Source: Flavobacteriaceae bacterium
GTDB lineage: Bacteria > Bacteroidota > Bacteroidia > Flavobacteriales > Flavobacteriaceae
Assembly (NCBI GenBank): GCA_013373635.1
Contig: JABXHN010000010.1
Coordinates: forward strand, 183,568-247,567
Direction: 5' to 3'
Length of the DNA: 64,000 nucleotides
Part shown: piece by piece, positions 17,006 through 24,938 of the stretch
Layout: each line of letters starts with the position of its first letter
How positions within the stretch are numbered: the first letter of the stretch is position 1
Position numbers and translations under genes: made by a program
Notes under the pieces: model-generated
Databases searched by the model: none
What the model was told of the DNA's origin: nothing
The model's input: only the letters and a program-made list of their open reading frames with translations

Positions 17006-18199
17006 ATGAACCCTACTTTTAACACATTTCTACAAAATGAATTAGATCAGATAGAAGCCGATGGCTTGTATAAAAAAGAACGCATCATCAGTTCCAAACA
17101 AGGAGTTGAAGTAGACCTTACCAATGGGAGTAAGCTCATCAATTTGTGCTCGAACAACTATTTGGGACTCTCCTCTCATCCACAGGTGATTGAGGCAGCA
17201 AAGGAAGCCCTGGATACTCATGGATTTGGAATGTCTTCAGTTCGATTTATATGCGGAACTCAAGACATCCACAAAGAATTAGAGGATAAGATCTCCAATT
17301 TCTACGGTATGGGAGACACCATCCTTTACGCAGCAGCTTTTGATGCCAATGGAGGTGTTTTTGAACCTTTGTTTGGGCCAGAGGATGCCATTATATCCGA
17401 TGCCCTAAATCACGCTTCCATTATCGATGGAGTACGTCTGTGTAAGGCCAAGCGTTATCGCTATGCCAATTGTGATATGCAGGATTTGGAAGCGCAACTC
17501 AAGGCTGCAGATCAGGATGGAGCACGTCATAAAATCATTGTAACCGATGGTGTGTTTTCCATGGATGGAATTGTAGCGCCACTCGACAAAATATGTGATT
17601 TAGCAGATCAATACCAGGCACTAGTAATGGTCGATGAATGTCATGCTGCTGGATTTTTAGGTTCCACAGGAAGAGGTTCGCTAGAGGCTAAAGGAGTTAT
17701 GGGAAGAGTGGATATTGTTACTGGAACACTTGGAAAAGCTTTAGGAGGTGCCATGGGTGGATATACCACGGCTTCAAAAGAAGTAGTAGCGATGCTTCGT
17801 CAGCGTTCGAGACCTTATTTGTTTTCCAATTCACTTGCACCATCAATAGTAGGAGCTTCTATTAAAGTGTTTGAACTCATCGAAAATGATACGACCCTAA
17901 GAGATCGTTTAATGGAAAACATGGATTATTTTAAGGCAGAAATCAAAGCTCTTGGATTTGATATCAAAGAAGGGGATGCGGCCATTATTCCAATTATGCT
18001 TTACGATGCCAAACTAGCTCAAAAGATGGCTGCGCGATTGTTGGATTTTGGAGTCTATGTCATTGGTTTTTTCTATCCAGTTGTTCCCAAGGAGCAGGCG
18101 AGAATTCGCGTTCAACTATCTGCAGCACTCACTAGAGAAGAACTCGAGCGAGCTGTTGCTGCTTTTGAAAAAGTAGGTAAAGAACTCGGGGTTATTTAA
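17006..18199 (+). CDS. kbl: Glycine C-acetyltransferase (2-amino-3-ketobutyrate CoA ligase)
   Basis: A 397-residue pyridoxal-phosphate enzyme of the alpha-oxoamine synthase family. Lys244 in TGTLGKALGGAMGG binds PLP, and the cofactor Asp and His are in VDECHAAGFLG. Length and motifs fit Kbl, which cleaves 2-amino-3-oxobutyrate from threonine to glycine and acetyl-CoA; a different acyl-CoA or amino acid substrate in this family cannot be excluded. tdh, its usual partner, is absent here. It begins directly at the stop of the AddA-like gene and shares a TAATG overlap with the AddB-like gene. Confidence 0.9.
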   Translation: MNPTFNTFLQNELDQIEADGLYKKERIISSKQGVEVDLTNGSKLINLCSNNYLGLSSHPQVIEAAKEALDTHGFGMSSVRFICGTQDIHKELEDKISNFYGMGDTILYAAAFDANGGVFEPLFGPEDAIISDALNHASIIDGVRLCKAKRYRYANCDMQDLEAQLKAADQDGARHKIIVTDGVFSMDGIVAPLDKICDLADQYQALVMVDECHAAGFLGSTGRGSLEAKGVMGRVDIVTGTLGKALGGAMGGYTTASKEVVAMLRQRSRPYLFSNSLAPSIVGASIKVFELIENDTTLRDRLMENMDYFKAEIKALGFDIKEGDAAIIPIMLYDAKLAQKMAARLLDFGVYVIGFFYPVVPKEQARIRVQLSAALTREELERAVAAFEKVGKELGVI

Positions 18200-20919
18200 T
18201 GAAATCCTTTTTAGAAGATATTGCCCAACAGTACAGCGGTCTTAAAGATCTCGAACATTACTGCTTTGTTTTGCCCAGCAAGAGAGCCGGTAATTTTCTG
18301 AGGAACTATCTCAAAGATTCGATGAGTAGTACCGTTTTTGCTCCTAAGATCACATCGATCGAAGTCTTTGTGAGTGAACTGGCTAATACGGCATATCTTT
18401 CTGAAGAACAGCAGTTGTTTAGGCTCTATGAAATTTACAAGTCAGGAGCACCAGACCCTTTAGATTCCTTTGCAGATTTTTGTGGTTGGGCCTCTACCTT
18501 GCTGATTGATTTTTCTGAAATAGATCAGTATCTAGTCGATGCTCAAAAACTTTTTTCATACCTAGAGGACTATAAGAAATTGTCAGAGTGGAACCCAACG
18601 GATGAGCCCAATGAGCTTTTGAGTTCCTATGTCAAATTCTGGAAGTCTCTTTATCCCATGTATGAACAATTTAAAGATAGCTTATCTCAGGATCATTTGG
18701 GAACCAGAGGGATGGTTTACAGAAAAGCGGTTGAAGAGGTTGATCACTATTTAGAAAAGTACCCTTACACCAAATTTGTGTTTGTAGGATTTAATGCGCT
18801 AAACAAGGCTGAAGAGCTCTTGTTTCAACATTTTTTGGAACGTGGAAGAGCAAAGATTTATTGGGATATTGACAGCTATATTCTCAACGATCAACATCAC
18901 GACGCAGGCTACTTTATACGATCTTATAAAGAGCGGTGGAAGCAGTTAAAAGAACTCCCTCTGGAAGGGATCAGTTCAGAGCTCGGCAAGCCAAAAGAAA
19001 TTGAAATCATCGGACTTCCTATGCAGGTGGCTCAGGGGCAATACGTCGGTGCGCTTTTGAGCAATATGAAACAAGAGACTCTTAAAAACACGGCTTTGAT
19101 TCTGGGCAAAGAAGAAAGTTTAAACGTCGTTTTAAACGCCTTGCCAAAAGAGCTCACTCCCAATATAACTATGGGATATGCCTTAAAAAATTCTAAGGTG
19201 TCTGGATTTGTCGAATTGCTTTTCGATATCCATACCACAGCCACATCGGATAGCTATAGAGCTACAGATGCCTTTAAGATACTATTACATCCTTTGTTTA
19301 AATCTTTTTACAGCAATGAAGTAGGCAACAGTACAGATGCACTTGTATTTGCGATGAGAAAACGCAATTTGAGTTATTGGAATAGTTCTGAGCTACAAAA
19401 AATGAAGCCTGAAGCCACTTCTCTATTCGAAATGGTTTTTTCAAAAGAACTTCTAAACCCAAAACAGTTTGTCAAACAGGCTTCTGCTCTTGTAGAGCAG
19501 TTTCAAAAGATTGCTAAAGAGCATCGAGATTCAGCTCTTGAGACGGATTGTATCTACATCAGTGGCTTGTTAAAAAAACTTCAATCGTGGATGGATCAGT
19601 ATGATTTCATCGACTCACTTGTTGCTTTAAATACGCTTTTTCAACGAATGCTATCAAAGACCAACAATTACTTTAAGGGTGAAGCTATGGAAGGTTTACA
19701 AATCATGGGGATGTTGGAGAGCAGAAATTTGGATTTTGAAACGGTGATTCTAACCCATCTCAATGAGGGGATTCTCCCTGGAGGAAAGAAAATGAATTCT
19801 CATCTGCCTTACGAGCTCAAAAAAATGTACGGACTCCCCACCTATAAAGAACGCGATGCTGTTTTCACCTATCACTTTTACAGACTTTTGCAGCGTTGTA
19901 AGAACGCTTATTTGGTATACAATATCGAACCGGAGGTCATAGAAGGAGGAGAGCCGAGTCGCTATATCGCACAATTAGAGACAGACGATATCTTATCGAC
20001 CAGGGTACAAAAGAAAATAGTCAGCCCGCGATTGAGTACTCAGGCAAAAATGCCCATAAGTATTATCAAAAGTGATGAGGACATCCAATTGATCAAAAAG
20101 AAATTTGAAGACTTGACTTCACCTTCAGCACTGATCACTTATTTGTGGAACCCCATTGATTTTTACCACTCCTATATTTTAAAAATCAAAGAGACTCCAG
20201 AATTGGATACCCAAATGCCTCATTATGTCTTTGGAAGTATCGTTCACGATTCTTTGGAAGAATTGTACAAAGGATTTGTGGGAAAGGTATTAGTAGTAGA
20301 GGATTTAAAGAGTTTGTATCCGAAGGTTCAAGAGGTGGTAAATCGATTTTACGAACACTATTTTGTACCACTTGACCAAAATTCAGGTAAGAATATTATC
20401 GCCTATGAGGTCATCGTTTCTTACGTCAATCGCTACATTCGATCCGATATAGATCTTGCTAAAAGACAAGAGATCAAACTCATTGCACTGGAGGAGGAAT
20501 TCAATATGCCTTTGGAGCTACCTTCTTTGTCGATGACCATTAATTGTCAGGGAAAATTTGATCGTGTCGAAGAGCGCAATGGCGTTCTCACCATTATTGA
20601 TTATAAAACAGGATTGGTTAAATCTGGGCAGTTAAAAATGAATTCTTGGGAGGCCTTGAGCATGGATTACAGTTACTCCAAACAATTGCAATTGTTGTTT
20701 TACAGTATGATTTATATGAATCAGTACGGATTAGATGAGCTTCAAGCAGGAATCTACTCATTTAAGAATATGAGGGAGGGACTAATGCTTTTCAAAGAAG
20801 ATAAGAGTACCATCATCACTCAAAATACGATAGCGCAATTTAAAGAGCAGCTCACCCTACTCATCGCTGAAATCATCGATCCCAATCAAGCTTTTTTGGA
20901 GAAGGAGCCAACTAAATAA
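18199..20919 (+). CDS. AddB-like PD-(D/E)XK nuclease protein
   Basis: A 906-residue protein resembling AddB: an N-terminal inactivated helicase-like region beginning with LPSKRAGNFL and a C-terminal PD-(D/E)XK nuclease motif, GKFDRVEER followed by TIIDYKTGLV at about 796-805. No intact Walker A motif is seen. The iron-sulfur cysteine cluster of Bacillus AddB is not obvious. Its start overlaps the kbl stop by one base, so it is made in the same transcript as the AddA-like helicase, and the two probably form a break-resection complex. Confidence 0.82.
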   Translation: MKSFLEDIAQQYSGLKDLEHYCFVLPSKRAGNFLRNYLKDSMSSTVFAPKITSIEVFVSELANTAYLSEEQQLFRLYEIYKSGAPDPLDSFADFCGWASTLLIDFSEIDQYLVDAQKLFSYLEDYKKLSEWNPTDEPNELLSSYVKFWKSLYPMYEQFKDSLSQDHLGTRGMVYRKAVEEVDHYLEKYPYTKFVFVGFNALNKAEELLFQHFLERGRAKIYWDIDSYILNDQHHDAGYFIRSYKERWKQLKELPLEGISSELGKPKEIEIIGLPMQVAQGQYVGALLSNMKQETLKNTALILGKEESLNVVLNALPKELTPNITMGYALKNSKVSGFVELLFDIHTTATSDSYRATDAFKILLHPLFKSFYSNEVGNSTDALVFAMRKRNLSYWNSSELQKMKPEATSLFEMVFSKELLNPKQFVKQASALVEQFQKIAKEHRDSALETDCIYISGLLKKLQSWMDQYDFIDSLVALNTLFQRMLSKTNNYFKGEAMEGLQIMGMLESRNLDFETVILTHLNEGILPGGKKMNSHLPYELKKMYGLPTYKERDAVFTYHFYRLLQRCKNAYLVYNIEPEVIEGGEPSRYIAQLETDDILSTRVQKKIVSPRLSTQAKMPISIIKSDEDIQLIKKKFEDLTSPSALITYLWNPIDFYHSYILKIKETPELDTQMPHYVFGSIVHDSLEELYKGFVGKVLVVEDLKSLYPKVQEVVNRFYEHYFVPLDQNSGKNIIAYEVIVSYVNRYIRSDIDLAKRQEIKLIALEEEFNMPLELPSLSMTINCQGKFDRVEERNGVLTIIDYKTGLVKSGQLKMNSWEALSMDYSYSKQLQLLFYSMIYMNQYGLDELQAGIYSFKNMREGLMLFKEDKSTIITQNTIAQFKEQLTLLIAEIIDPNQAFLEKEPTK

Positions 20920-20932
20920 ACGTATAAGAGAT

Positions 20933-21391
20933 TTAGTTCTGTTTATTAGTTGTGGTAATTTCAATGACTCCACTGGCACCTCTAAATCCGTATTTTGAAG
21001 TTTCTAAAACAGTTTTTAAAACTCTAACTTTTCGAATGGAATTAAAATCCAAGCCCGGTGGCATAGCATCCCCATAAATGTCTCCATCGACCACCCATAA
21101 AGCGTATTTTGATCCTGAAGTTGGAGCGTAGATTCGATCCATTAGTAAGACCACCTTATTGGCGTCCTTGTCCAAACGCGCATTGCCCAGATGCTTGCGA
21201 ATCGCCTGAAATAAATTAGGAGCGTGAACATCCACCTTGTAGAGGTTGAGGTTGCTAAATTGATTGCTTTTCTTCTTCTTAGTTCTTTTCTTCTTAACTG
21301 TAACTTCTTTAAGAGAAATAGTGTCCTGTTGTGCATAAGAGTTTGCACTAATACTGAGGACAAAAATGAAGACTAAGAGTAATCGCATCAC
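20933..21391 (-). CDS. Orphan TonB-dependent receptor plug-domain protein
   Basis: A 152-residue exported protein: signal peptide of about 20 residues ending SYAQ, then a strongly basic patch (KKKRTKKKKS) and a region resembling the plug domain of SusC-like receptors (LWVVDGDIYG, YGFRGASGVIEITT). There is no outer-membrane barrel, so it is not a complete receptor. The second Met is an equally good start. It is convergent with the AddB-like gene. The function is unknown; a periplasmic or accessory role is only a guess. Confidence 0.7.
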   Translation of the reverse strand: MMRLLLVFIFVLSISANSYAQQDTISLKEVTVKKKRTKKKKSNQFSNLNLYKVDVHAPNLFQAIRKHLGNARLDKDANKVVLLMDRIYAPTSGSKYALWVVDGDIYGDAMPPGLDFNSIRKVRVLKTVLETSKYGFRGASGVIEITTTNKQN

Positions 21392-21475
21392 AGCTGAATT
21401 TGAAGTATAATTAAGACCATTAAATTTACGAAAGGTTTAATCCAAAACAAAAGCTTATTGGAGAAACAATCTTCT

Positions 21476-21483
21476 TACCTTTG
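21476..21483 (+). promoter_or_regulatory. -7 box before the MATE gene
   Basis: TACCTTTG fits TAnnTTTG and ends seven bases before the ATG at 21491. A TTG at 21458-21460 might be the -33 element, although the 15-base spacer is short. The transcript would be leaderless or nearly so, which argues against an in-frame TTG start at 21458. Confidence 0.55.
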
Positions 21484-21490
21484 CCAAATA

Positions 21491-22834
21491 ATGAGCTCAT
21501 CTACGAACCATATTACGAGAAGATCAATTTTTAAAATTGCAATACCTGCAACTATCGCCGGTATCGCCGAACCATTATTGTCCTTAACCGATACTGCGAT
21601 TGTTGGAAATATTCCTGAAACAGGATTGATGTCACTTGCTGCTGCAGGAATTGTGGGATCTTATTTATCGATGCTCATTTGGGTTTTGGGGCAATCTAGA
21701 GCAGCATTAGCATCTTTAATTGCACAGTATTTGGGAAGAGGAGAACTTAGAGAGATCGAAGATTTACCCGCTCAAGCCTTAGCGATTAATATTGTGATGA
21801 GTCTGTTATTGGTCTTGGGATCCATCGCTTTTATGAGGCCTATTTTGGAGTTGATGAATGCTCATGGGACCTTGTTAGAGTACTGTGAGTCCTATTTTAG
21901 AATACGAATTTGGGGTTTTCCGCTAACGCTGATTACTTTTGGAGTATTTGGAATGTTTAGAGGGCTTCAAAACACCCTTTGGCCGATGCTTATCGCCGCT
22001 GTTGGAGCCTTGTTGAATGTCGGCTTGGACTATCTGTTTGTCTTTGGATGGGAAGGCTATGTTCCTGCGATGTACCTGGAAGGGGCTGCTTGGGCAAGTT
22101 TAATAGCCCAGGGAGTTATGGCGCTGATGAGTTTGATTCTCATGTATCGCAAAACCAATTTTAGAATACAATTTAAAGGCGCCATTCATCCGGAGCTCAG
22201 ACGCTATGTCAAGATGAGTCTTCACCTTTTTATCAGAACTTTAGCTTTAAACGCAGCATTGATTTATTCGGTTAAAACAGCTACGGCACTTGGAAATGAG
22301 TATATCGGAGCTCACACCATCGCCTTCAACCTTTGGCTTTTTGCAGCCTTTTTGATCGATGGCTTCTCTTCTGCAGCCAATTTAATGGGAGGGAAATTTC
22401 TAGGAGCAAAGCAGTACGATTTACTCAGAGAGCTTGTAAAAAAGACATCGATATACGCTTTGATTTTGAGCCTATTAATTATGGGAATGGGAATTCTATT
22501 TTACGAGCCCATCGGATATTTGTTTTCCAATGATCCTAAGGCCGTAGAAATTTTTAAAGATATCTTCTTTGTCGTGATACTCTTCATGCCACTCAATGCC
22601 CTAGCATTTATATACGACGGATTGTTTAAGGGATTAGGAGAAACGGCCTATCTCAGAAATGTGCTACTCACATCTTCTTTTTTAGGCTTTATACCTTTTG
22701 TCTATATCACAGTTTATTTAGGTTGGGGATTACAAGGGATATGGCTTGGTTTTGGATTCTGGATCCTTCTTCGTTATATCGCGTTGTATCTAAAATTTAG
22801 ACTTAAATTTTTACCACTAGCAAGAAAGGCTTAA
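21491..22834 (+). CDS. MATE family efflux transporter
   Basis: A 447-residue inner-membrane antiporter of the DinF-like MATE type with about 12 membrane helices. The N-terminal helix carries IAIPATIAGIAEPLLSLTDTAIVG, the usual first helix of the family, written here in part. Such proteins export drugs or metabolites using Na+ or H+; the substrate is unknown. I start it at the ATG giving MSSSTNHITR because the alternative TTG start lies upstream of the promoter box. A crotonase-family gene follows after 19 bases. Confidence 0.88.
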   Translation: MSSSTNHITRRSIFKIAIPATIAGIAEPLLSLTDTAIVGNIPETGLMSLAAAGIVGSYLSMLIWVLGQSRAALASLIAQYLGRGELREIEDLPAQALAINIVMSLLLVLGSIAFMRPILELMNAHGTLLEYCESYFRIRIWGFPLTLITFGVFGMFRGLQNTLWPMLIAAVGALLNVGLDYLFVFGWEGYVPAMYLEGAAWASLIAQGVMALMSLILMYRKTNFRIQFKGAIHPELRRYVKMSLHLFIRTLALNAALIYSVKTATALGNEYIGAHTIAFNLWLFAAFLIDGFSSAANLMGGKFLGAKQYDLLRELVKKTSIYALILSLLIMGMGILFYEPIGYLFSNDPKAVEIFKDIFFVVILFMPLNALAFIYDGLFKGLGETAYLRNVLLTSSFLGFIPFVYITVYLGWGLQGIWLGFGFWILLRYIALYLKFRLKFLPLARKA

Positions 22835-22853
22835 TTTTAACAAAATATCACTA

Positions 22854-23609
22854 ATGAATCAGGGATCAATTAGCAGTCAAATCGAAGGAGTTATCGCTCA
22901 TTTGACATTTTCACACCCAGCTGGAAATTCGTGTACTTCAAGTATGCTTAGTGAATTGACATCACAAATCAATCAGTTGAGCGAGGATGCCTCTATCAAA
23001 GCTATTTTGCTTCGATCACCAGAACACACAGCCTTTTGCGCTGGAGCCAATCTTAGAGAAGTGGTCTCACTCTCCAGCATAGAAGAGGCAAAGGAGTTTT
23101 TTATGGGTTTTGCTCGATTGATTTTAGCGATTAAAAATTGTCCGAAATTAGTCATTGCTAGAGTTCACTCTAAAGCTGTAGGAGGAGGAGTTGGTATTAT
23201 CGCAGCCTGTGATTTAGCCTTTGCTACTCGAAAGTCGAGTTTGAGACTTTCAGAGATCAATTTGGGAATAGCGCCTCTGGTAATTGCTCCAGCACTTATT
23301 CGAAAGATTGGGGTTTCTGCATTTTCTACACTGAGTTTAAACCCTACCAATTGGTTGGATCACAACTGGGGCTATGAACGCGGATTATTTACTCAGAAAT
23401 TCGATTCTTTAGAAGCCTTAGACGAAGAGCTTAAGGATCGATTAGAAAAAATAAGCGATTGGAGTCCACAAGCGATGAAAGCATTAAAGAGCACCTTGTG
23501 GGAATCGACTGATTCATGGGAGTCACTTTTAGAGTCAAAGGCAGAATCAACTGCTCAATTAGCGCTAAGTGATTATACTCAAGAACAATTAAAAAAATAT
23601 AAAAAGTAA
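22854..23609 (+). CDS. Enoyl-CoA hydratase/isomerase family protein
   Basis: A 251-residue crotonase-fold protein. The oxyanion-hole segments are visible in FCAGANLREV and in GGGVGIIAACDLAFA. One catalytic Glu is in the segment SEINLGIAP; the second Glu of classical hydratases is not evident (the corresponding region reads VSAFSTLSLNP). It may therefore be an isomerase, a methylglutaconyl-CoA-type hydratase or another crotonase activity. Its stop overlaps the next small gene by one base. Confidence 0.82.
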   Translation: MNQGSISSQIEGVIAHLTFSHPAGNSCTSSMLSELTSQINQLSEDASIKAILLRSPEHTAFCAGANLREVVSLSSIEEAKEFFMGFARLILAIKNCPKLVIARVHSKAVGGGVGIIAACDLAFATRKSSLRLSEINLGIAPLVIAPALIRKIGVSAFSTLSLNPTNWLDHNWGYERGLFTQKFDSLEALDEELKDRLEKISDWSPQAMKALKSTLWESTDSWESLLESKAESTAQLALSDYTQEQLKKYKK

Positions 23610-23707
23610 TGGGAAATATGTTGTTTGCAGCCCTAGCCTTAATGTTAGTGGTTGTCTATGGAATCAATAAGTTCCGAGCAAATAGAAAATACAAGAGAAA
23701 AAAATGA
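23609..23707 (+). CDS. 32-residue single-helix membrane peptide
   Basis: A very small gene coupled on both sides: its ATG overlaps the crotonase stop (TAATG) and its TGA overlaps the queD start (ATGA). The peptide starts MGNMLFAALALMLVVVYGIN, one hydrophobic helix of about 18 residues, followed by a strongly basic tail rich in Arg and Lys. This is a plausible inner-membrane microprotein with the tail in the cytoplasm. Translational coupling on both sides supports it being real; the function is unknown. Confidence 0.65.
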   Translation: MGNMLFAALALMLVVVYGINKFRANRKYKRKK

Positions 23708-24156
23708 GTTCGATTCGAATAACTAAGATGTTTAGCTTTGAGACAGGTCATGCGCTTTATGGCTATGATGGTAAGTGTAGAAATGTACACGGGCATAGCT
23801 ATAAACTTTCTGTGACGGTTAAAGGAAGCCCAATTACTGATTCTTCAGAAGTAAAACTGGGGATGGTAATTGACTTTTCTGATTTAAAAAAGATCGTCAA
23901 GGAAGAAATAGTCGACCTATTTGATCACGCTACGGTCTTTAACAAGAACACTCCTCATTTAGAACTCGCACAAAAGTTAGAGTCCGAAGGACATCATATA
24001 ATTCTTGCAGATTATCAGCCGACTTCTGAAAATATGGTCATTGATTTTGCTCAAAAAATTAAGAAGCGTTTACCTGACAATATCAGTCTCTATTCATTAA
24101 AGTTACAAGAAACGGACAGTTCTTTTGCTGAGTGGTACGCTGAAGACAATTCTTAA
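23704..24156 (+). CDS. queD: 6-carboxytetrahydropterin synthase
   Basis: Converts 7,8-dihydroneopterin triphosphate to 6-carboxytetrahydropterin for queuosine synthesis, in the PTPS/QueD family. The 150-residue protein has zinc ligands His16 (ETGHALYG), His29 and His31 (NVHGHSY) and the catalytic Cys25 in DGKCRNVHG. Glu at LKLQETDSSFAEW matches the substrate-anchoring position. It is translationally coupled to the small membrane peptide and is followed two bases later by lpxH. Other queuosine genes are not in the window. Confidence 0.93.
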   Translation: MSSIRITKMFSFETGHALYGYDGKCRNVHGHSYKLSVTVKGSPITDSSEVKLGMVIDFSDLKKIVKEEIVDLFDHATVFNKNTPHLELAQKLESEGHHIILADYQPTSENMVIDFAQKIKKRLPDNISLYSLKLQETDSSFAEWYAEDNS

Positions 24157-24158
24157 TT

Positions 24159-24938
24159 ATGAGTGCATCTCCTATATCCATATCAATTGCAGAAGGCTCA
24201 AAAATTTATTTTTGTAGTGATCAGCATTTAGGAGCTCCAACCTCTGAAAAAAGCCGTATTAGAGAACTGCGATTTGTCTCTTGGCTGGATTCAATTCAGA
24301 AGGATGTTCAAGCACTTTTTATTTTAGGAGATTTATTTGACTTTTGGTTTGAATACAAGAAAGTAGTACCCAAAGGATTTACCCGTGTTCTTGGAACTCT
24401 TGCTCGTATGAGCGATAGAGGAATTCCCATTTATTTTTTTGTGGGGAATCACGACTTGTGGATGCGAGATTATTTGGAGCAAGAAATTGGAGCCCAAGTC
24501 TTTTTTAAACCACAGCGTTTTAATATTGATAACAAACTTTTTTATATCGGCCATGGTGATGGTTTAGGTCCTGGAGATCACGGCTATAAGTTCATGAAAA
24601 AAATCTTTACAAATAAGATTTGTCAATGGGCCTATCGATGGTTACATCCCGATATTGGTGTTGCATTGGCTCAGTATTTGTCTGTAAAAAACAAACTGAT
24701 ATCAGGAGCCGAAGACATTCATTTTTTAGGAGAGGACAAGGAATGGCTTGTAGTTTACGCCAAAGAAGTACTCGAAAGAGAAGCGGTAGCTTATTTTGTA
24801 TTTGGCCACCGTCATTTACCTTTGGAAATTCAATTAAATAATACCGCTTGGTATATAAACTTAGGAGATTGGATTACCCATTTTACCTATGGAGAATTAT
24901 CAAGTGGAAACTTTGAATTAAAGAAAAACCAAAACTAA
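24159..24938 (+). CDS. lpxH: UDP-2,3-diacylglucosamine diphosphatase
   Basis: A 259-residue calcineurin-like metallophosphoesterase of the LpxH family, which hydrolyses UDP-2,3-diacylglucosamine to lipid X in lipid A synthesis. The metal motifs are in order: SDQHLGAP, GDLFDFWFEY, GNHDLW, GHGDGLGPGD and FGHRHLP. GDLFDFW and GNHDLW are the LpxH pattern rather than generic phosphoesterase. It overlaps the convergent recJ stop by four bases (CTAA provides both stop codons). Confidence 0.9.
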   Translation: MSASPISISIAEGSKIYFCSDQHLGAPTSEKSRIRELRFVSWLDSIQKDVQALFILGDLFDFWFEYKKVVPKGFTRVLGTLARMSDRGIPIYFFVGNHDLWMRDYLEQEIGAQVFFKPQRFNIDNKLFYIGHGDGLGPGDHGYKFMKKIFTNKICQWAYRWLHPDIGVALAQYLSVKNKLISGAEDIHFLGEDKEWLVVYAKEVLEREAVAYFVFGHRHLPLEIQLNNTAWYINLGDWITHFTYGELSSGNFELKKNQN

